Assembly (NCBI GenBank): GCA_902463905.1
Contig: CABQHF010000132.1
Coordinates: 1 to 6,093 of the forward strand
DNA from: an uncultured Faecalibacterium sp.
Lineage (GTDB): Bacteria; Bacillota; Clostridia; Oscillospirales; Ruminococcaceae
Direction of reading: 5' to 3'
DNA length: 6,093 nucleotides
In this document: one piece after another, positions 1-4,446 of the stretch
Position numbering within the stretch: the first letter of the stretch is position 1
How the letters are laid out: each line of letters begins with the position of its first letter
Made by a program: the position numbers and the translations under genes
Notes under the pieces: model-generated
The model's database searches: none
Told to the model about the DNA's origin: nothing
Seen by the model: the letters and a program-made list of their open reading frames with translations, nothing else

Positions 1-224
1 TTTTCAAACAAGATAAATCGGTAAGCATTTTTAGGAATGTATTCGCCTTTGAGCCATGGGCAACGCTGCGGCATCTGCTCCAAAGATTTTGCAGCCTTTT
101 CAAATTCGACCGTAAGCCGCTCTGCTGCCGCAGGGCTGACCTCTGCCAAAAATGCGGCATGGGACACCAGCATCTGAGCGGCCCGTGCTGATACGATCAC
201 GCGGTATTTATTTTGTTGCTCCAT
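1..224 (-). CDS. RelE/ParE-family toxin of a type II toxin-antitoxin system (3' end outside window)
   Basis: The visible 74 codons begin MEQQNKYRVIVSARAAQML and continue with a helical stretch (about residues 20-50) ending in LEQMPQRCPWL. A strand-like segment with YIPKNAYRFILFE follows. This is the usual layout of the RelE/ParE fold: a first strand with 'Y.V.VS..A', two helices, then the 'YR.I..' strand. Family members act as ribosome-dependent mRNA interferases or gyrase poisons; which applies here cannot be told because the catalytic C-terminal strands lie outside the window. The start is fixed by an AAGGAGG ribosome binding site at 234-240, nine bases upstream, inside the end of the antitoxin gene. 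The gene overlaps the antitoxin by 17 bases, which suggests translational coupling and co-transcription. The family call is based on pattern recognition and on the partner gene. Confidence 0.8.
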   Translation of the reverse strand, partial: MEQQNKYRVIVSARAAQMLVSHAAFLAEVSPAAAERLTVEFEKAAKSLEQMPQRCPWLKGEYIPKNAYRFILFE

Positions 225-495
225 GTCCGGCGGCCTCCTTGATCGCACTGCGCATCATGGAAGCAACCTCGTCAATCGAATAGCCCTCGCTTCCACGCAT
301 CCGATCCTCTTCCACGGAAAGCAGCTCCTCACGGAGCTTCAGCATTTTTTCACGGCGGTTGTAGGTTTCGATGTCCATGACGACCAAGTCACCCTCGCCG
401 TTTTTGGTGAGAAAAATCGGCTCGGCGGTTTCTCTGCACAGATCGGCGATCTCATTGTAGTTCTGGCGAATCGCTGCAGATGGACGGATATTCAT
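208..495 (-). CDS. Phd/YefM-family antitoxin
   Basis: A 95-residue protein starting MNIRPSAAIRQNYNEIADLC. The N-terminal half (about residues 1-50) has the Phd/YefM pattern: a 'RPS..IRQNY.EI...C' helix, then 'EPIFLTKNGEGDLVVMDIETY', typical of the DNA-binding dimer fold. The C-terminal half is charged and helical (MLKLREELLSVEEDRMRG, then SIDEVASMMRSAIKE), as expected for the region that wraps and neutralises the toxin. The reading frame stays open further upstream, but the start at 495 is chosen because a CACCTCCT complement (AGGAGGTG on the coding strand, 501-508) sits just ahead of it and a good promoter lies at 550-578. The antitoxin gene precedes the toxin gene and overlaps it by 17 bases, the standard order. 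Such antitoxins usually repress their own promoter together with the toxin. The cellular target is unknown. Confidence 0.88.
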   Translation of the reverse strand: MNIRPSAAIRQNYNEIADLCRETAEPIFLTKNGEGDLVVMDIETYNRREKMLKLREELLSVEEDRMRGSEGYSIDEVASMMRSAIKEAAGHGATK

Positions 496-549
496 AAAAG
501 CACCTCCTGCTCCTGTGTGGCCTATATATAATAGTAAAATTCTAATTAT

Positions 550-578
550 ATTATACCCATATTGTGCAACGAAGTCAA
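550..578 (-). promoter_or_regulatory. Sigma-A-type promoter of the toxin-antitoxin operon
   Basis: On the minus strand TTGACT (573-578) and TATAAT (550-555) are separated by exactly 17 bases, a near-consensus vegetative promoter. Transcription would begin around position 543 and give a leader of roughly 48 bases before the antitoxin start at 495. The leader is very AT-rich with imperfect inverted TATATAATAG/CTAATTATA elements (about 525-550) that could serve as the autorepression operator, but that is a guess. Confidence 0.7.
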
Positions 579-652
579 TGCAGACAACTGTCACTTCGTT
601 CTCCATTTCCACCACTTTACAACCATTATGACAACAGCAACCACGAAAACAG

Positions 653-892
653 CTATGAACAATCAACCATCTTTTGCAGAATATCCGCCATGTCATCCTT
701 ATGGACACACGCGCCGCCATGGTCACGGCAGTAGTAGCAGGCTGAACAAGGAGAAACTTTCTTCTCTGTTATGCGAATCTTCTCAACCTCATTGCCGGAT
801 TCCAAGGCACCACGCAAAAACTCGTCGCACAGAAGGTCTGAGTTGCCGTTTTTTCTCGGACTGCCAGATAAAATCAATATTTTCTTGCTCAT
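653..892 (-). pseudogene. Truncated NADPH-dependent FMN reductase / iron-sulfur-flavoprotein-like gene (N-terminal part only)
   Basis: The 79-residue product begins MSKKILILSGSPRKNGNSD. Residues 9-18 (SGSPRKNGNS) are the FMN-phosphate-binding loop of the flavodoxin-like FMN reductase family. A cysteine cluster follows (C49, C52, C55, C62 in PCSACYYC...GGAC), then the usual DDMADILQKM helix. Full-length relatives are about 150-220 residues and continue with a strand carrying a 'TPVYFYS'-type motif. Here the frame stops with TAG two residues after KMVD, and no continuation is visible in the other minus frames. The start is set by AGGTGAGGA at about 895-903, and the gene begins 13 bases after the aldo/keto reductase stop, so the two form an operon. 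The loss of the 3' half next to the toxin-antitoxin promoter suggests a deletion or insertion junction near 655-665. The product is unlikely to be a working flavoprotein. Confidence 0.75.
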
Positions 893-905
893 GTTCCTCA
901 CCTCG

Positions 906-1763
906 TCAATTCTTCTTGCGTTCTTCCACCATGTTGACAAACCATTCTACCATGGCAGGGTCATAGTGGGAGAAGAATGCGCTTGTTTTCGTGTCCAGTG
1001 CTGCGATACTCGCCATATCCTCTTCGGAGAGGGTGAAGTCAAACACATTCAGATTTTCCTGCATCCGCTCGATATGGGTGGATTTCGGGATCACCACCAT
1101 GCCCCGCTGCAAATGCCAGCGGAGAATGACCTGCGCTGCACTCTTGCCGTACTTGGCACCGATTTCGTTCAGCACGGGATTCTGGAACATATCGCCCCGT
1201 CCCTCTCCGAAGGGCGCCCATGCCTCAATCTGTACGCCATATTTGTCCATCCACTTCTTTGCCTCGGTCTGCTGATGGAAGGGGTGTACCTCTACCTGAT
1301 TGACCATTGGTTTGATGCGTGCAAAGGAGCAGATGTCCACCAAACGATCCGGGTAGAAGTTAGACACACCGATAGCGCGAATCTTGCCATCTTCGTACAG
1401 CTCTTCCAATGCCCGCCATGCACCGTAGTAATCAGCATACGGCTGATGCAGCAGGCAGAGGTCAAGGTAGTCGGTGCGCAGTTTTTTCATAGAGTTCAGA
1501 ACGGACGCCTTAGCCGCATCGTAACCGTAATGCTCGATCCAGACCTTAGTGGTCAGAAAAATGTCCTTGCGTTCAATGCCGGACTTTTCGATGCCCGCAC
1601 CAACCTGTGCCTCGTTGAAATAGCTCTGCGCTGTATCAATAGCACGATAGCCGACCTTCAGTGCATCCAGTACGCAGCGTTCGCATTCCTCCTGCGTCAC
1701 CTGAAACACGCCGTAGCCCAACTGCGGCATTTTCACACCGTTGCTCAAAGTGATGTATTCCAT
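906..1763 (-). CDS. Aldo/keto reductase, 2,5-diketo-gluconate-reductase-like
   Basis: A 285-residue protein of normal family length, beginning MEYITLSNGVKMPQLGYGVF. It is a complete NAD(P)H-dependent cytosolic oxidoreductase of the (beta/alpha)8 AKR fold. The catalytic tetrad is intact: D43 and Y48 in GYRAIDTAQSYFNE, K73 in LTTKVW, and H106 in LCLLHQP. The second signature GKIRAIGVSNF (about 126-136) and the cofactor-phosphate-binding segment IPKSTHIERMQEN (225-237, K227/S228/R233/N237) suggest NADPH use. The substrate cannot be read from sequence; relatives reduce aldehydes, ketones or methylglyoxal-like compounds. The start at 1763 has GGGAGG at 1772-1777, eight bases upstream; the open frame extends 16 codons further but lacks a better site. 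The gene heads an operon with the truncated flavin reductase and diverges from a MerR-family regulator whose operator sits in its promoter, so it is probably induced by an electrophile or redox signal (inference). Confidence 0.92.
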   Translation of the reverse strand: MEYITLSNGVKMPQLGYGVFQVTQEECERCVLDALKVGYRAIDTAQSYFNEAQVGAGIEKSGIERKDIFLTTKVWIEHYGYDAAKASVLNSMKKLRTDYLDLCLLHQPYADYYGAWRALEELYEDGKIRAIGVSNFYPDRLVDICSFARIKPMVNQVEVHPFHQQTEAKKWMDKYGVQIEAWAPFGEGRGDMFQNPVLNEIGAKYGKSAAQVILRWHLQRGMVVIPKSTHIERMQENLNVFDFTLSEEDMASIAALDTKTSAFFSHYDPAMVEWFVNMVEERKKN

Positions 1764-1784
1764 GATGAAAACCTCCCTGTTGAT

Positions 1785-1813
1785 TTGAATTTTATCTTGT
1801 GCTATCATCATAT
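1785..1813 (+). promoter_or_regulatory. Possible promoter of the MerR-family gene
   Basis: TTGAAT (1785-1790) and TCATAT (1808-1813) are 17 bases apart on the plus strand. The -10 match is modest. If used, transcription would begin about 1820, inside the dyad, so regulator binding would block it and give autorepression. Overlap with the opposite promoter is typical of MerR divergons. Confidence 0.35.
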
Positions 1814-1837
1814 CATCCGGTAGTTACTACCGGTCAA
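1807..1837 (-). promoter_or_regulatory. MerR-type promoter of the aldo/keto reductase operon, 19-bp spacer
   Basis: On the minus strand the -35 is TTGACC (1832-1837) and the -10 is TATGAT (1807-1812), with a 19-base spacer (1813-1831). Spacers of 19-20 bases are the hallmark of promoters that MerR-family proteins activate by untwisting the DNA. A perfect dyad lies across the spacer and the edge of the -35. Transcription would start near 1800, leaving a leader of about 37 bases before the reductase start. Confidence 0.8.
1817..1833. promoter_or_regulatory. MerR operator dyad
   Basis: CCGGTAGTTACTACCGG is a perfect inverted repeat with 7-base arms and a 3-base centre. It occupies the promoter spacer of the reductase operon and lies just upstream of merR. 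The position fits binding by the adjacent MerR-family protein, which would activate the leftward operon and probably repress its own rightward transcription. Confidence 0.78.
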
Positions 1838-1867
1838 GAACTTTTTTCAAATCGCAGGAGGTTTTTT

Positions 1868-2269
1868 ATGTACTCCATGAAAGAGGCTTGCTCTCTCACA
1901 GATATGACCTATGAAAATCTGAAATTCTACTGCAATGAGGGGCTTGTTCCCAATGTCAAACGAGATAGCCGGAATTATCGTGTATTTGACGAGCATGATA
2001 TCAAATGGATTCAAAGCCTGAACTGCCTGAAAAGCTGTGGCATGAGCCTTGCGGAAATGAAAACATATCTGGCGCTCTGCTTGGAGGGCGAAGGTACCAT
2101 TCCGGAACGCAAGGTGATCCTTGCAGAGAAAAAAGAAGCCCTGCTCCAATCCATTGCGGAACTGCAAAAGGCAGTGGCATTCATTGACTGGAAGCAAGGG
2201 TTCTATGATGATGTGTTGTCCGGTAAAACGGAGTATTACAGCAATCTCGTGTCAGGGATGATGAAGTAA
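1868..2269 (+). CDS. MerR-family transcriptional regulator
   Basis: A 133-residue protein beginning MYSMKEACSLTDMTYENLKF. Residues 2-28 form the MerR helix-turn-helix (normally 'YSI.E.A..TGLS..TLRYYE.EGL'; here YENLKFYCNEGLVP). The wing RDSRNYRVFDEHDI (32-45) follows, then IQSLNCLKSCGMSLAEMKTYL (48-68), the second DNA-binding helix pair. Residues about 80-113 form the long dimerisation helix (ERKVILAEKKEALLQSIAELQKAVAFID), and a short tail replaces a large effector domain. This matches the small MerR regulators usually found beside aldo/keto reductases and alcohol dehydrogenases. Five cysteines (8, 22, 53, 57, 71) are present. C22 sits where relatives usually have glutamate, so thiol-based sensing is possible but unproven. 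The start has AGGAGG at 1856-1861, six bases upstream. The gene diverges from the reductase operon across a dyad-containing promoter, its likely target. Confidence 0.9.
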   Translation: MYSMKEACSLTDMTYENLKFYCNEGLVPNVKRDSRNYRVFDEHDIKWIQSLNCLKSCGMSLAEMKTYLALCLEGEGTIPERKVILAEKKEALLQSIAELQKAVAFIDWKQGFYDDVLSGKTEYYSNLVSGMMK

Positions 2270-2337
2270 TATACGAAGCTGTCAACTCCTGTGTTGCCGA
2301 TTTCAGTATGCCACACCGAACCCCATTGCAAAAGAGC

Positions 2338-2571
2338 CTATGTACGCCGCCCGCAGGCGGCAAAGGTCAGTCCGGGGAAAATTCCAGTTCGGCAAAACTC
2401 CGCATCGGTCAGCAGTTTCAGCTTTTCGATAACGCCCTCCGACAGTTCCCGCAGGGCGGTTTCATCCGGCATCAGGTAGCTCTGCATGAGCCGCAGTTCA
2501 TGGATAAGCCCCAGCCGGGTGCCGGTGTTGTAAAGCATCATCAACATGAGTTCTTCATGGTTAAAGTTCAT
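2338..2571 (-). pseudogene. Small transposon-transfer-assisting-like protein, frameshifted at its C-terminus
   Basis: The product begins MNFNHEELMLMMLYNTGTRL and continues GLIHELRLMQSYL, then a helix ending EKLKLLTDAEF (residues 49-59). This resembles the short proteins of Firmicutes conjugative transposons annotated as transposon-transfer assisting, which keep '(E)LMC.YNTGTR..LI..L' and end near 'MTDAEF'. After F59 the reading changes to a cysteine- and arginine-rich tail, up to a TAG at 2338-2340. Removing one base from the four-A run at 2394-2397 (TTTT on the coding strand) gives AELEFSPD and a TGA at 2367-2369, a natural 67-residue ending for the family. That points to a single-base frameshift. 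The gene overlaps the end of the upstream small gene by 11 bases (ATGAACTTTAA), and the weak AGGG about ten bases ahead implies translational coupling. The family name is from memory and its molecular role is not established. Confidence 0.6.
2346..2361. repeat. GC-rich inverted repeat just past the end of the mobile-element gene
   Basis: GCCGCC (2346-2351) and GGCGGC (2356-2361) are perfect complements around a CGCA loop. No T-run follows on either strand, so it is not a convincing intrinsic terminator. It could stabilise the 3' end of the leftward transcript. Confidence 0.45.
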
Positions 2572-2752
2572 GTTCAGCCCTCGCTTTCCGGCAGACGGTG
2601 GGATTGCACTCCGGGGCATCGCACTTCTCTTTGAGATTCATCAGCGCCGAAGGACGTTCCGGCTTTTTATCCAGAAACCCCGGCAGCTCTTTGAAGCCAA
2701 TGCTGTCCACATAGTGCGCCGAAATCTTCCCATCCTGATAAAGAACACACAC
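2561..2752 (-). CDS. Small mobile-element accessory protein, 5' end altered or missing
   Basis: The readable product runs from a GTG at 2750-2752: (V/M)CVLYQDGKISAHYVDSIG, then FKELPGFLDKKPERPSALMNL, a cysteine-containing segment (KCDAPECNPTVCRK) and RAEHEL. I recognise the 'VLYQDGKI.AHYVDSIGFKELPGF' style from small hypothetical proteins of Firmicutes integrative elements but cannot name a domain with confidence. Its stop codon overlaps the start of the next leftward element gene, a normal operon arrangement. The frame remains open upstream to 2842 (reading ...DPDTLPWYDARCG before the GTG), but there is no ATG, and a ZIP-transporter reading occupies another frame there. The original N-terminus was probably replaced. 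No ribosome binding site clearly serves the GTG, so expression is doubtful. Confidence 0.45.
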   Translation of the reverse strand: MCVLYQDGKISAHYVDSIGFKELPGFLDKKPERPSALMNLKEKCDAPECNPTVCRKARAEHEL

Positions 2753-2814
2753 GCCGCACCGAGCGTCGTACCAAGGAAGGGTATCAGGATCCCGTAAAAA
2801 GTCTGTTTTATCAT
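2641..2814 (-). pseudogene. 5' remnant of a ZIP-family metal transporter gene fused to mobile-element DNA
   Basis: From ATG 2812-2814, with AAAGGGG about nine bases upstream, the frame reads MIKQTFYGILIPFLGTTLGA and then ACVFF. This matches the first transmembrane helix of bacterial ZIP (zinc/iron/manganese uptake) transporters, which typically start 'GILIPFLGT.LGAA.VFF(M)'. After about residue 26 the sequence becomes arginine- and tryptophan-rich (IRMGRFRRTMWTALASK) and stops with TGA after 57 residues; intact ZIPs are about 250-270 residues. From the same point onward the mobile-element gene is readable in another frame. I infer that recombination near 2735-2755, perhaps at a short shared TGTGTTCTTTAT-like stretch, joined the ZIP 5' end to element DNA and deleted the rest. 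The upstream promoter at 2894-2922 probably belonged to the ZIP gene. The fragment is non-functional as a transporter. Confidence 0.6.
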
Positions 2815-2862
2815 GAAGTTTCGCCCCTTTAGTTAGTCTTGTTTAACTTTCATTTCTGTAAA

Positions 2863-2885
2863 AAAGGCCGCATACTGCGACCTTT
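2863..2885 (-). terminator. Hairpin with T-run in the ZIP-remnant leader (terminator or attenuator)
   Basis: On the minus strand AAAGGTCGCA pairs with TGCGGCCTTT (ten pairs including one G-T) around a 3-base loop, followed immediately by T residues from 2865 down to 2860. This has the form of an intrinsic terminator. It begins only a few bases after the predicted start site of the promoter at 2894-2922, so it may be an attenuator of the downstream ZIP remnant rather than the end of a gene. Confidence 0.55.
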
Positions 2886-2893
2886 CCAATAAA

Positions 2894-2922
2894 AGAATAC
2901 GTCACCTTTCCGCTTCTGTCAA
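2894..2922 (-). promoter_or_regulatory. Strong promoter, orphaned upstream of the ZIP remnant
   Basis: TTGACA (2917-2922, perfect consensus) and TATTCT (2894-2899) are separated by exactly 17 bases on the minus strand. Transcription would start near 2887 and run into the hairpin at 2863-2885 and then the ZIP start at 2814. A perfect palindrome GCAGCATTTTGCTGC (2929-2943) lies just upstream of the -35. A looser dyad AGTTA(8)TAACT (2831-2848) lies in the leader; either could bind a regulator such as a metal sensor, which is speculation. Apart from these elements and the terminators, I see no gene between 2815 and 3075; the open frame at 2843-3079 runs through both hairpins and is not protein-like. 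Confidence 0.6.
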
Positions 2923-3007
2923 GGCAGTGCAGCATTTTGCTGCTCCAAGCTCCTCTGCAGATCCCGTCCCTCCGAAAAAACAAATAACCTCCGCTTTCTC
3001 GCCGAAC

Positions 3008-3051
3008 AAAAAATCTCCCCGTGTCAGGGTCACAGCCTTGTACACGGGGAG
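3008..3051 (-). terminator. Intrinsic terminator of the SGNH hydrolase gene
   Basis: CTCCCCGTGT (3015-3024) and ACACGGGGAG (3042-3051) form a perfect 10-bp stem around a 17-base loop. On the minus strand it starts 25 bases after the SGNH hydrolase stop and is followed by a T6 run (3008-3013). The plus strand also has TTTTCTCATTTT after the stem, so it may work in both directions. Confidence 0.85.
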
Positions 3052-3075
3052 TTTTCTCATTTTCAGGTTTACAAG

Positions 3076-4098
3076 TCACTGGGCGCTGTAGATGCTGCCC
3101 ATCGTCCAGGAGTTATCTGCGGAATACTTTGCGTGGTTGCGCAGGTAGGTGACCCAGGTACCATAACCGTTGCCGGCCGACAGGTGGATGCCGTCCGGGG
3201 CGGCCAGCATCTCCTTCAGGTTGCCCTCACCGTCTGCCAGCGCCTCCCACAGATCCAGATACACGCAGCCCTTGCTGGCGGCCAGTTGGGCCAGCTGCTC
3301 GTTCACGCCGCGCAGCACATCCGAGGCAAGGCCCGGTTTTTCGGCTGCGGCCTCCGGGCGCACCGGCGGCACGGACTCCACATAGATCACGCAGTCCTCG
3401 CCCAGCTTCTCGCGCAGCATATCCAGCATCTGGCCGTAATAGGCCAAGAACCGGTCAGAGGCGCCCAGGGTGGTGAGGGTGTTGGTGCCCAGCAGGATAT
3501 ACAGCTTTTTGGGCTGCGCCGCTGCCAGCACATCCAGTGCGATCTCCTCCCCGCGGGTGGAGTTCTTGACCGCCGTCCGGTTCACGATGGCATCCGGCCC
3601 CACACCGGTGTAGCCGCAGACGAGTGCCCCACCCAGATTGATCTTGTAATCCGAGAAGCCCACGGTCAGGCTGTCACCCAGGAAGGCGGCATCTGCAAAA
3701 TAACTCAGATCTACCTGCCCGCAGCTGGGCTGACGGATGACGCTGGCGTCATAGGCCAGTACCGAGGCCGAAGCAGCGTCCTGCTTTGCCGGGCCGAAAT
3801 TTTCCAGCGTGACCGCCTGTGCGTCCCCGCTGCCGTCCGGCGCGGTGCTGTCGCCGCTGCTGTCACTGTCTGCCGCTTCGCCCTGCATGGGCAGTGGTGC
3901 CAGAATGTCCTGTGCAATGCCGCTGGCCACCGGCTCCGACTGTGCGTCCTTGGCCGATGCACCGTTTTCCAGAATGGCGGTAATGGCGTAGGCCAGCACC
4001 AAAATGGCCAGCACCACCCCTGCCAGGCGCAGCTTGCCGCTCACGCCGCCGTGACGGGCACGGTGCGATGTCGAATGATATTCGTGTGAAATCCCCAT
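3076..4098 (-). CDS. Membrane-anchored SGNH/GDSL-family hydrolase
   Basis: A 340-residue protein from the start at 4098 (MGISHEYHSTSHRARHGGVS). Residues 1-24 are basic and cytoplasmic, and about 25-43 (LAGVVLAILVLAYAITAIL) form one transmembrane or uncleaved signal-anchor segment. Residues 45-125 are a low-complexity Ala/Ser/Asp/Gly linker, and the catalytic domain lies outside. SGNH blocks are present: block I FLGDSLTVGFSD (nucleophile S143), block II near GYTGVGPDAIVNR (162-174), block III GTNT (204-207, N206) and block V DGIHLS (D302, H305). The probable role is an extracytoplasmic esterase or O-acetylhydrolase on cell-wall or surface glycans; the substrate is unknown. The frame is open to 4266, but the start at 4098 is preferred: GGAG lies about eight bases ahead, and the best promoter (4173-4201) would not transcribe the earlier ATGs. 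The gene has a strong terminator just downstream and diverges from the phosphofructokinase genes, so it is probably monocistronic. Confidence 0.85.
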   Translation of the reverse strand: MGISHEYHSTSHRARHGGVSGKLRLAGVVLAILVLAYAITAILENGASAKDAQSEPVASGIAQDILAPLPMQGEAADSDSSGDSTAPDGSGDAQAVTLENFGPAKQDAASASVLAYDASVIRQPSCGQVDLSYFADAAFLGDSLTVGFSDYKINLGGALVCGYTGVGPDAIVNRTAVKNSTRGEEIALDVLAAAQPKKLYILLGTNTLTTLGASDRFLAYYGQMLDMLREKLGEDCVIYVESVPPVRPEAAAEKPGLASDVLRGVNEQLAQLAASKGCVYLDLWEALADGEGNLKEMLAAPDGIHLSAGNGYGTWVTYLRNHAKYSADNSWTMGSIYSAQ

Positions 4099-4172
4099 GG
4101 TTTTTGCTCCAGCTTTCTCGTTTTTACCCCCAGCGGCCGACACAGCCCGCCGCATCGGATGCAGGTGCTCCC

Positions 4173-4201
4173 ATTCTATCATAATTTTTTTGCCTGTGCA
4201 A
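4173..4201 (-). promoter_or_regulatory. Promoter of the SGNH hydrolase gene
   Basis: TTGCAC (4196-4201) and TAGAAT (4173-4178) are 17 bases apart on the minus strand. The predicted start near 4166 gives a leader of about 68 bases before the ATG at 4098. The 348-base gap between the divergent genes (4099-4446) otherwise holds the cre-like site, the phosphofructokinase ribosome binding site and a GCAG-rich stretch (about 4335-4400), with no gene visible. Confidence 0.6.
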
Positions 4202-4396
4202 CCAATTGGGTCTTGCATACAACAGGCAAAACAGTTACAATAGAGTCGTAGCAGATTTTTGCGCATTTTACAAAAAGCGCATTCACATGCTGCATCATTT
4301 TTGTACCACTTGCAAATTTGTTTTGTCGGCCGCCCTCGGTCTGTGTGCAGTGCAGGGCCGCAGTCCCTTTGCAGCAGGGCAGTAGGCAGCGCCGGT

Positions 4397-4412
4397 TTGC
4401 AGGCGTTTTCAA
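4397..4412. promoter_or_regulatory. cre-like catabolite-control site upstream of the phosphofructokinase genes
   Basis: TTGCAGGCGTTTTCAA matches the CcpA operator consensus WTGNAANCGNWNNCAW at all but one fixed position. It ends 34 bases before the first phosphofructokinase start, and an AAACGTTT palindrome (4411-4418) overlaps its right edge. Sugar-dependent control of this glycolytic gene would make sense, but one 16-base match is weak evidence. I could not place a confident rightward promoter here; TTTGCA-16-TATGGT (4396-4423) is only a candidate. Confidence 0.4.
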
Positions 4413-4446
4413 ACGTTTATGGTAAAGGATCAAGAAGGAGGTACTC

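Noticed and set aside
496..726. N-terminal extension of the antitoxin frame
   Set aside because: It crosses a near-consensus promoter and an AGGAGGTG ribosome binding site that both favour the start at 495, and its residues are not family-like.
771..1823. 350-codon plus-strand open frame opposite the aldo/keto reductase
   Set aside because: It is antisense to a complete enzyme with an intact catalytic tetrad, has no ribosome binding site, and reads as a His/Cys/Phe-rich non-protein-like product.
2257..2285. TTGACA on the minus strand at 2280-2285 as a promoter into the merR 3' end
   Set aside because: The hexamer 17 bases downstream is ATCATC, a poor -10, and it would read only antisense to merR.
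2843..3079. 78-codon minus-strand open frame between the ZIP remnant and the SGNH hydrolase
   Set aside because: It runs through a perfect terminator stem, a consensus promoter and a second hairpin, and has no family resemblance.
3133..4089. 318-codon plus-strand open frame opposite the SGNH hydrolase
   Set aside because: It is a mirror of the GC-rich hydrolase gene, with no recognisable domain and no start signal.
4099..4266. N-terminal extension of the SGNH hydrolase (56 extra residues)
   Set aside because: The best promoter has its -10 at 4173-4178, so ATGs at or above that point would not be transcribed, and the extension is not signal-peptide-like.
4335..4400. GCAG-rich stretch as a structured leader or riboswitch
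   Set aside because: Only 4-5 bp pairings could be found by eye and no known riboswitch core was recognisable.
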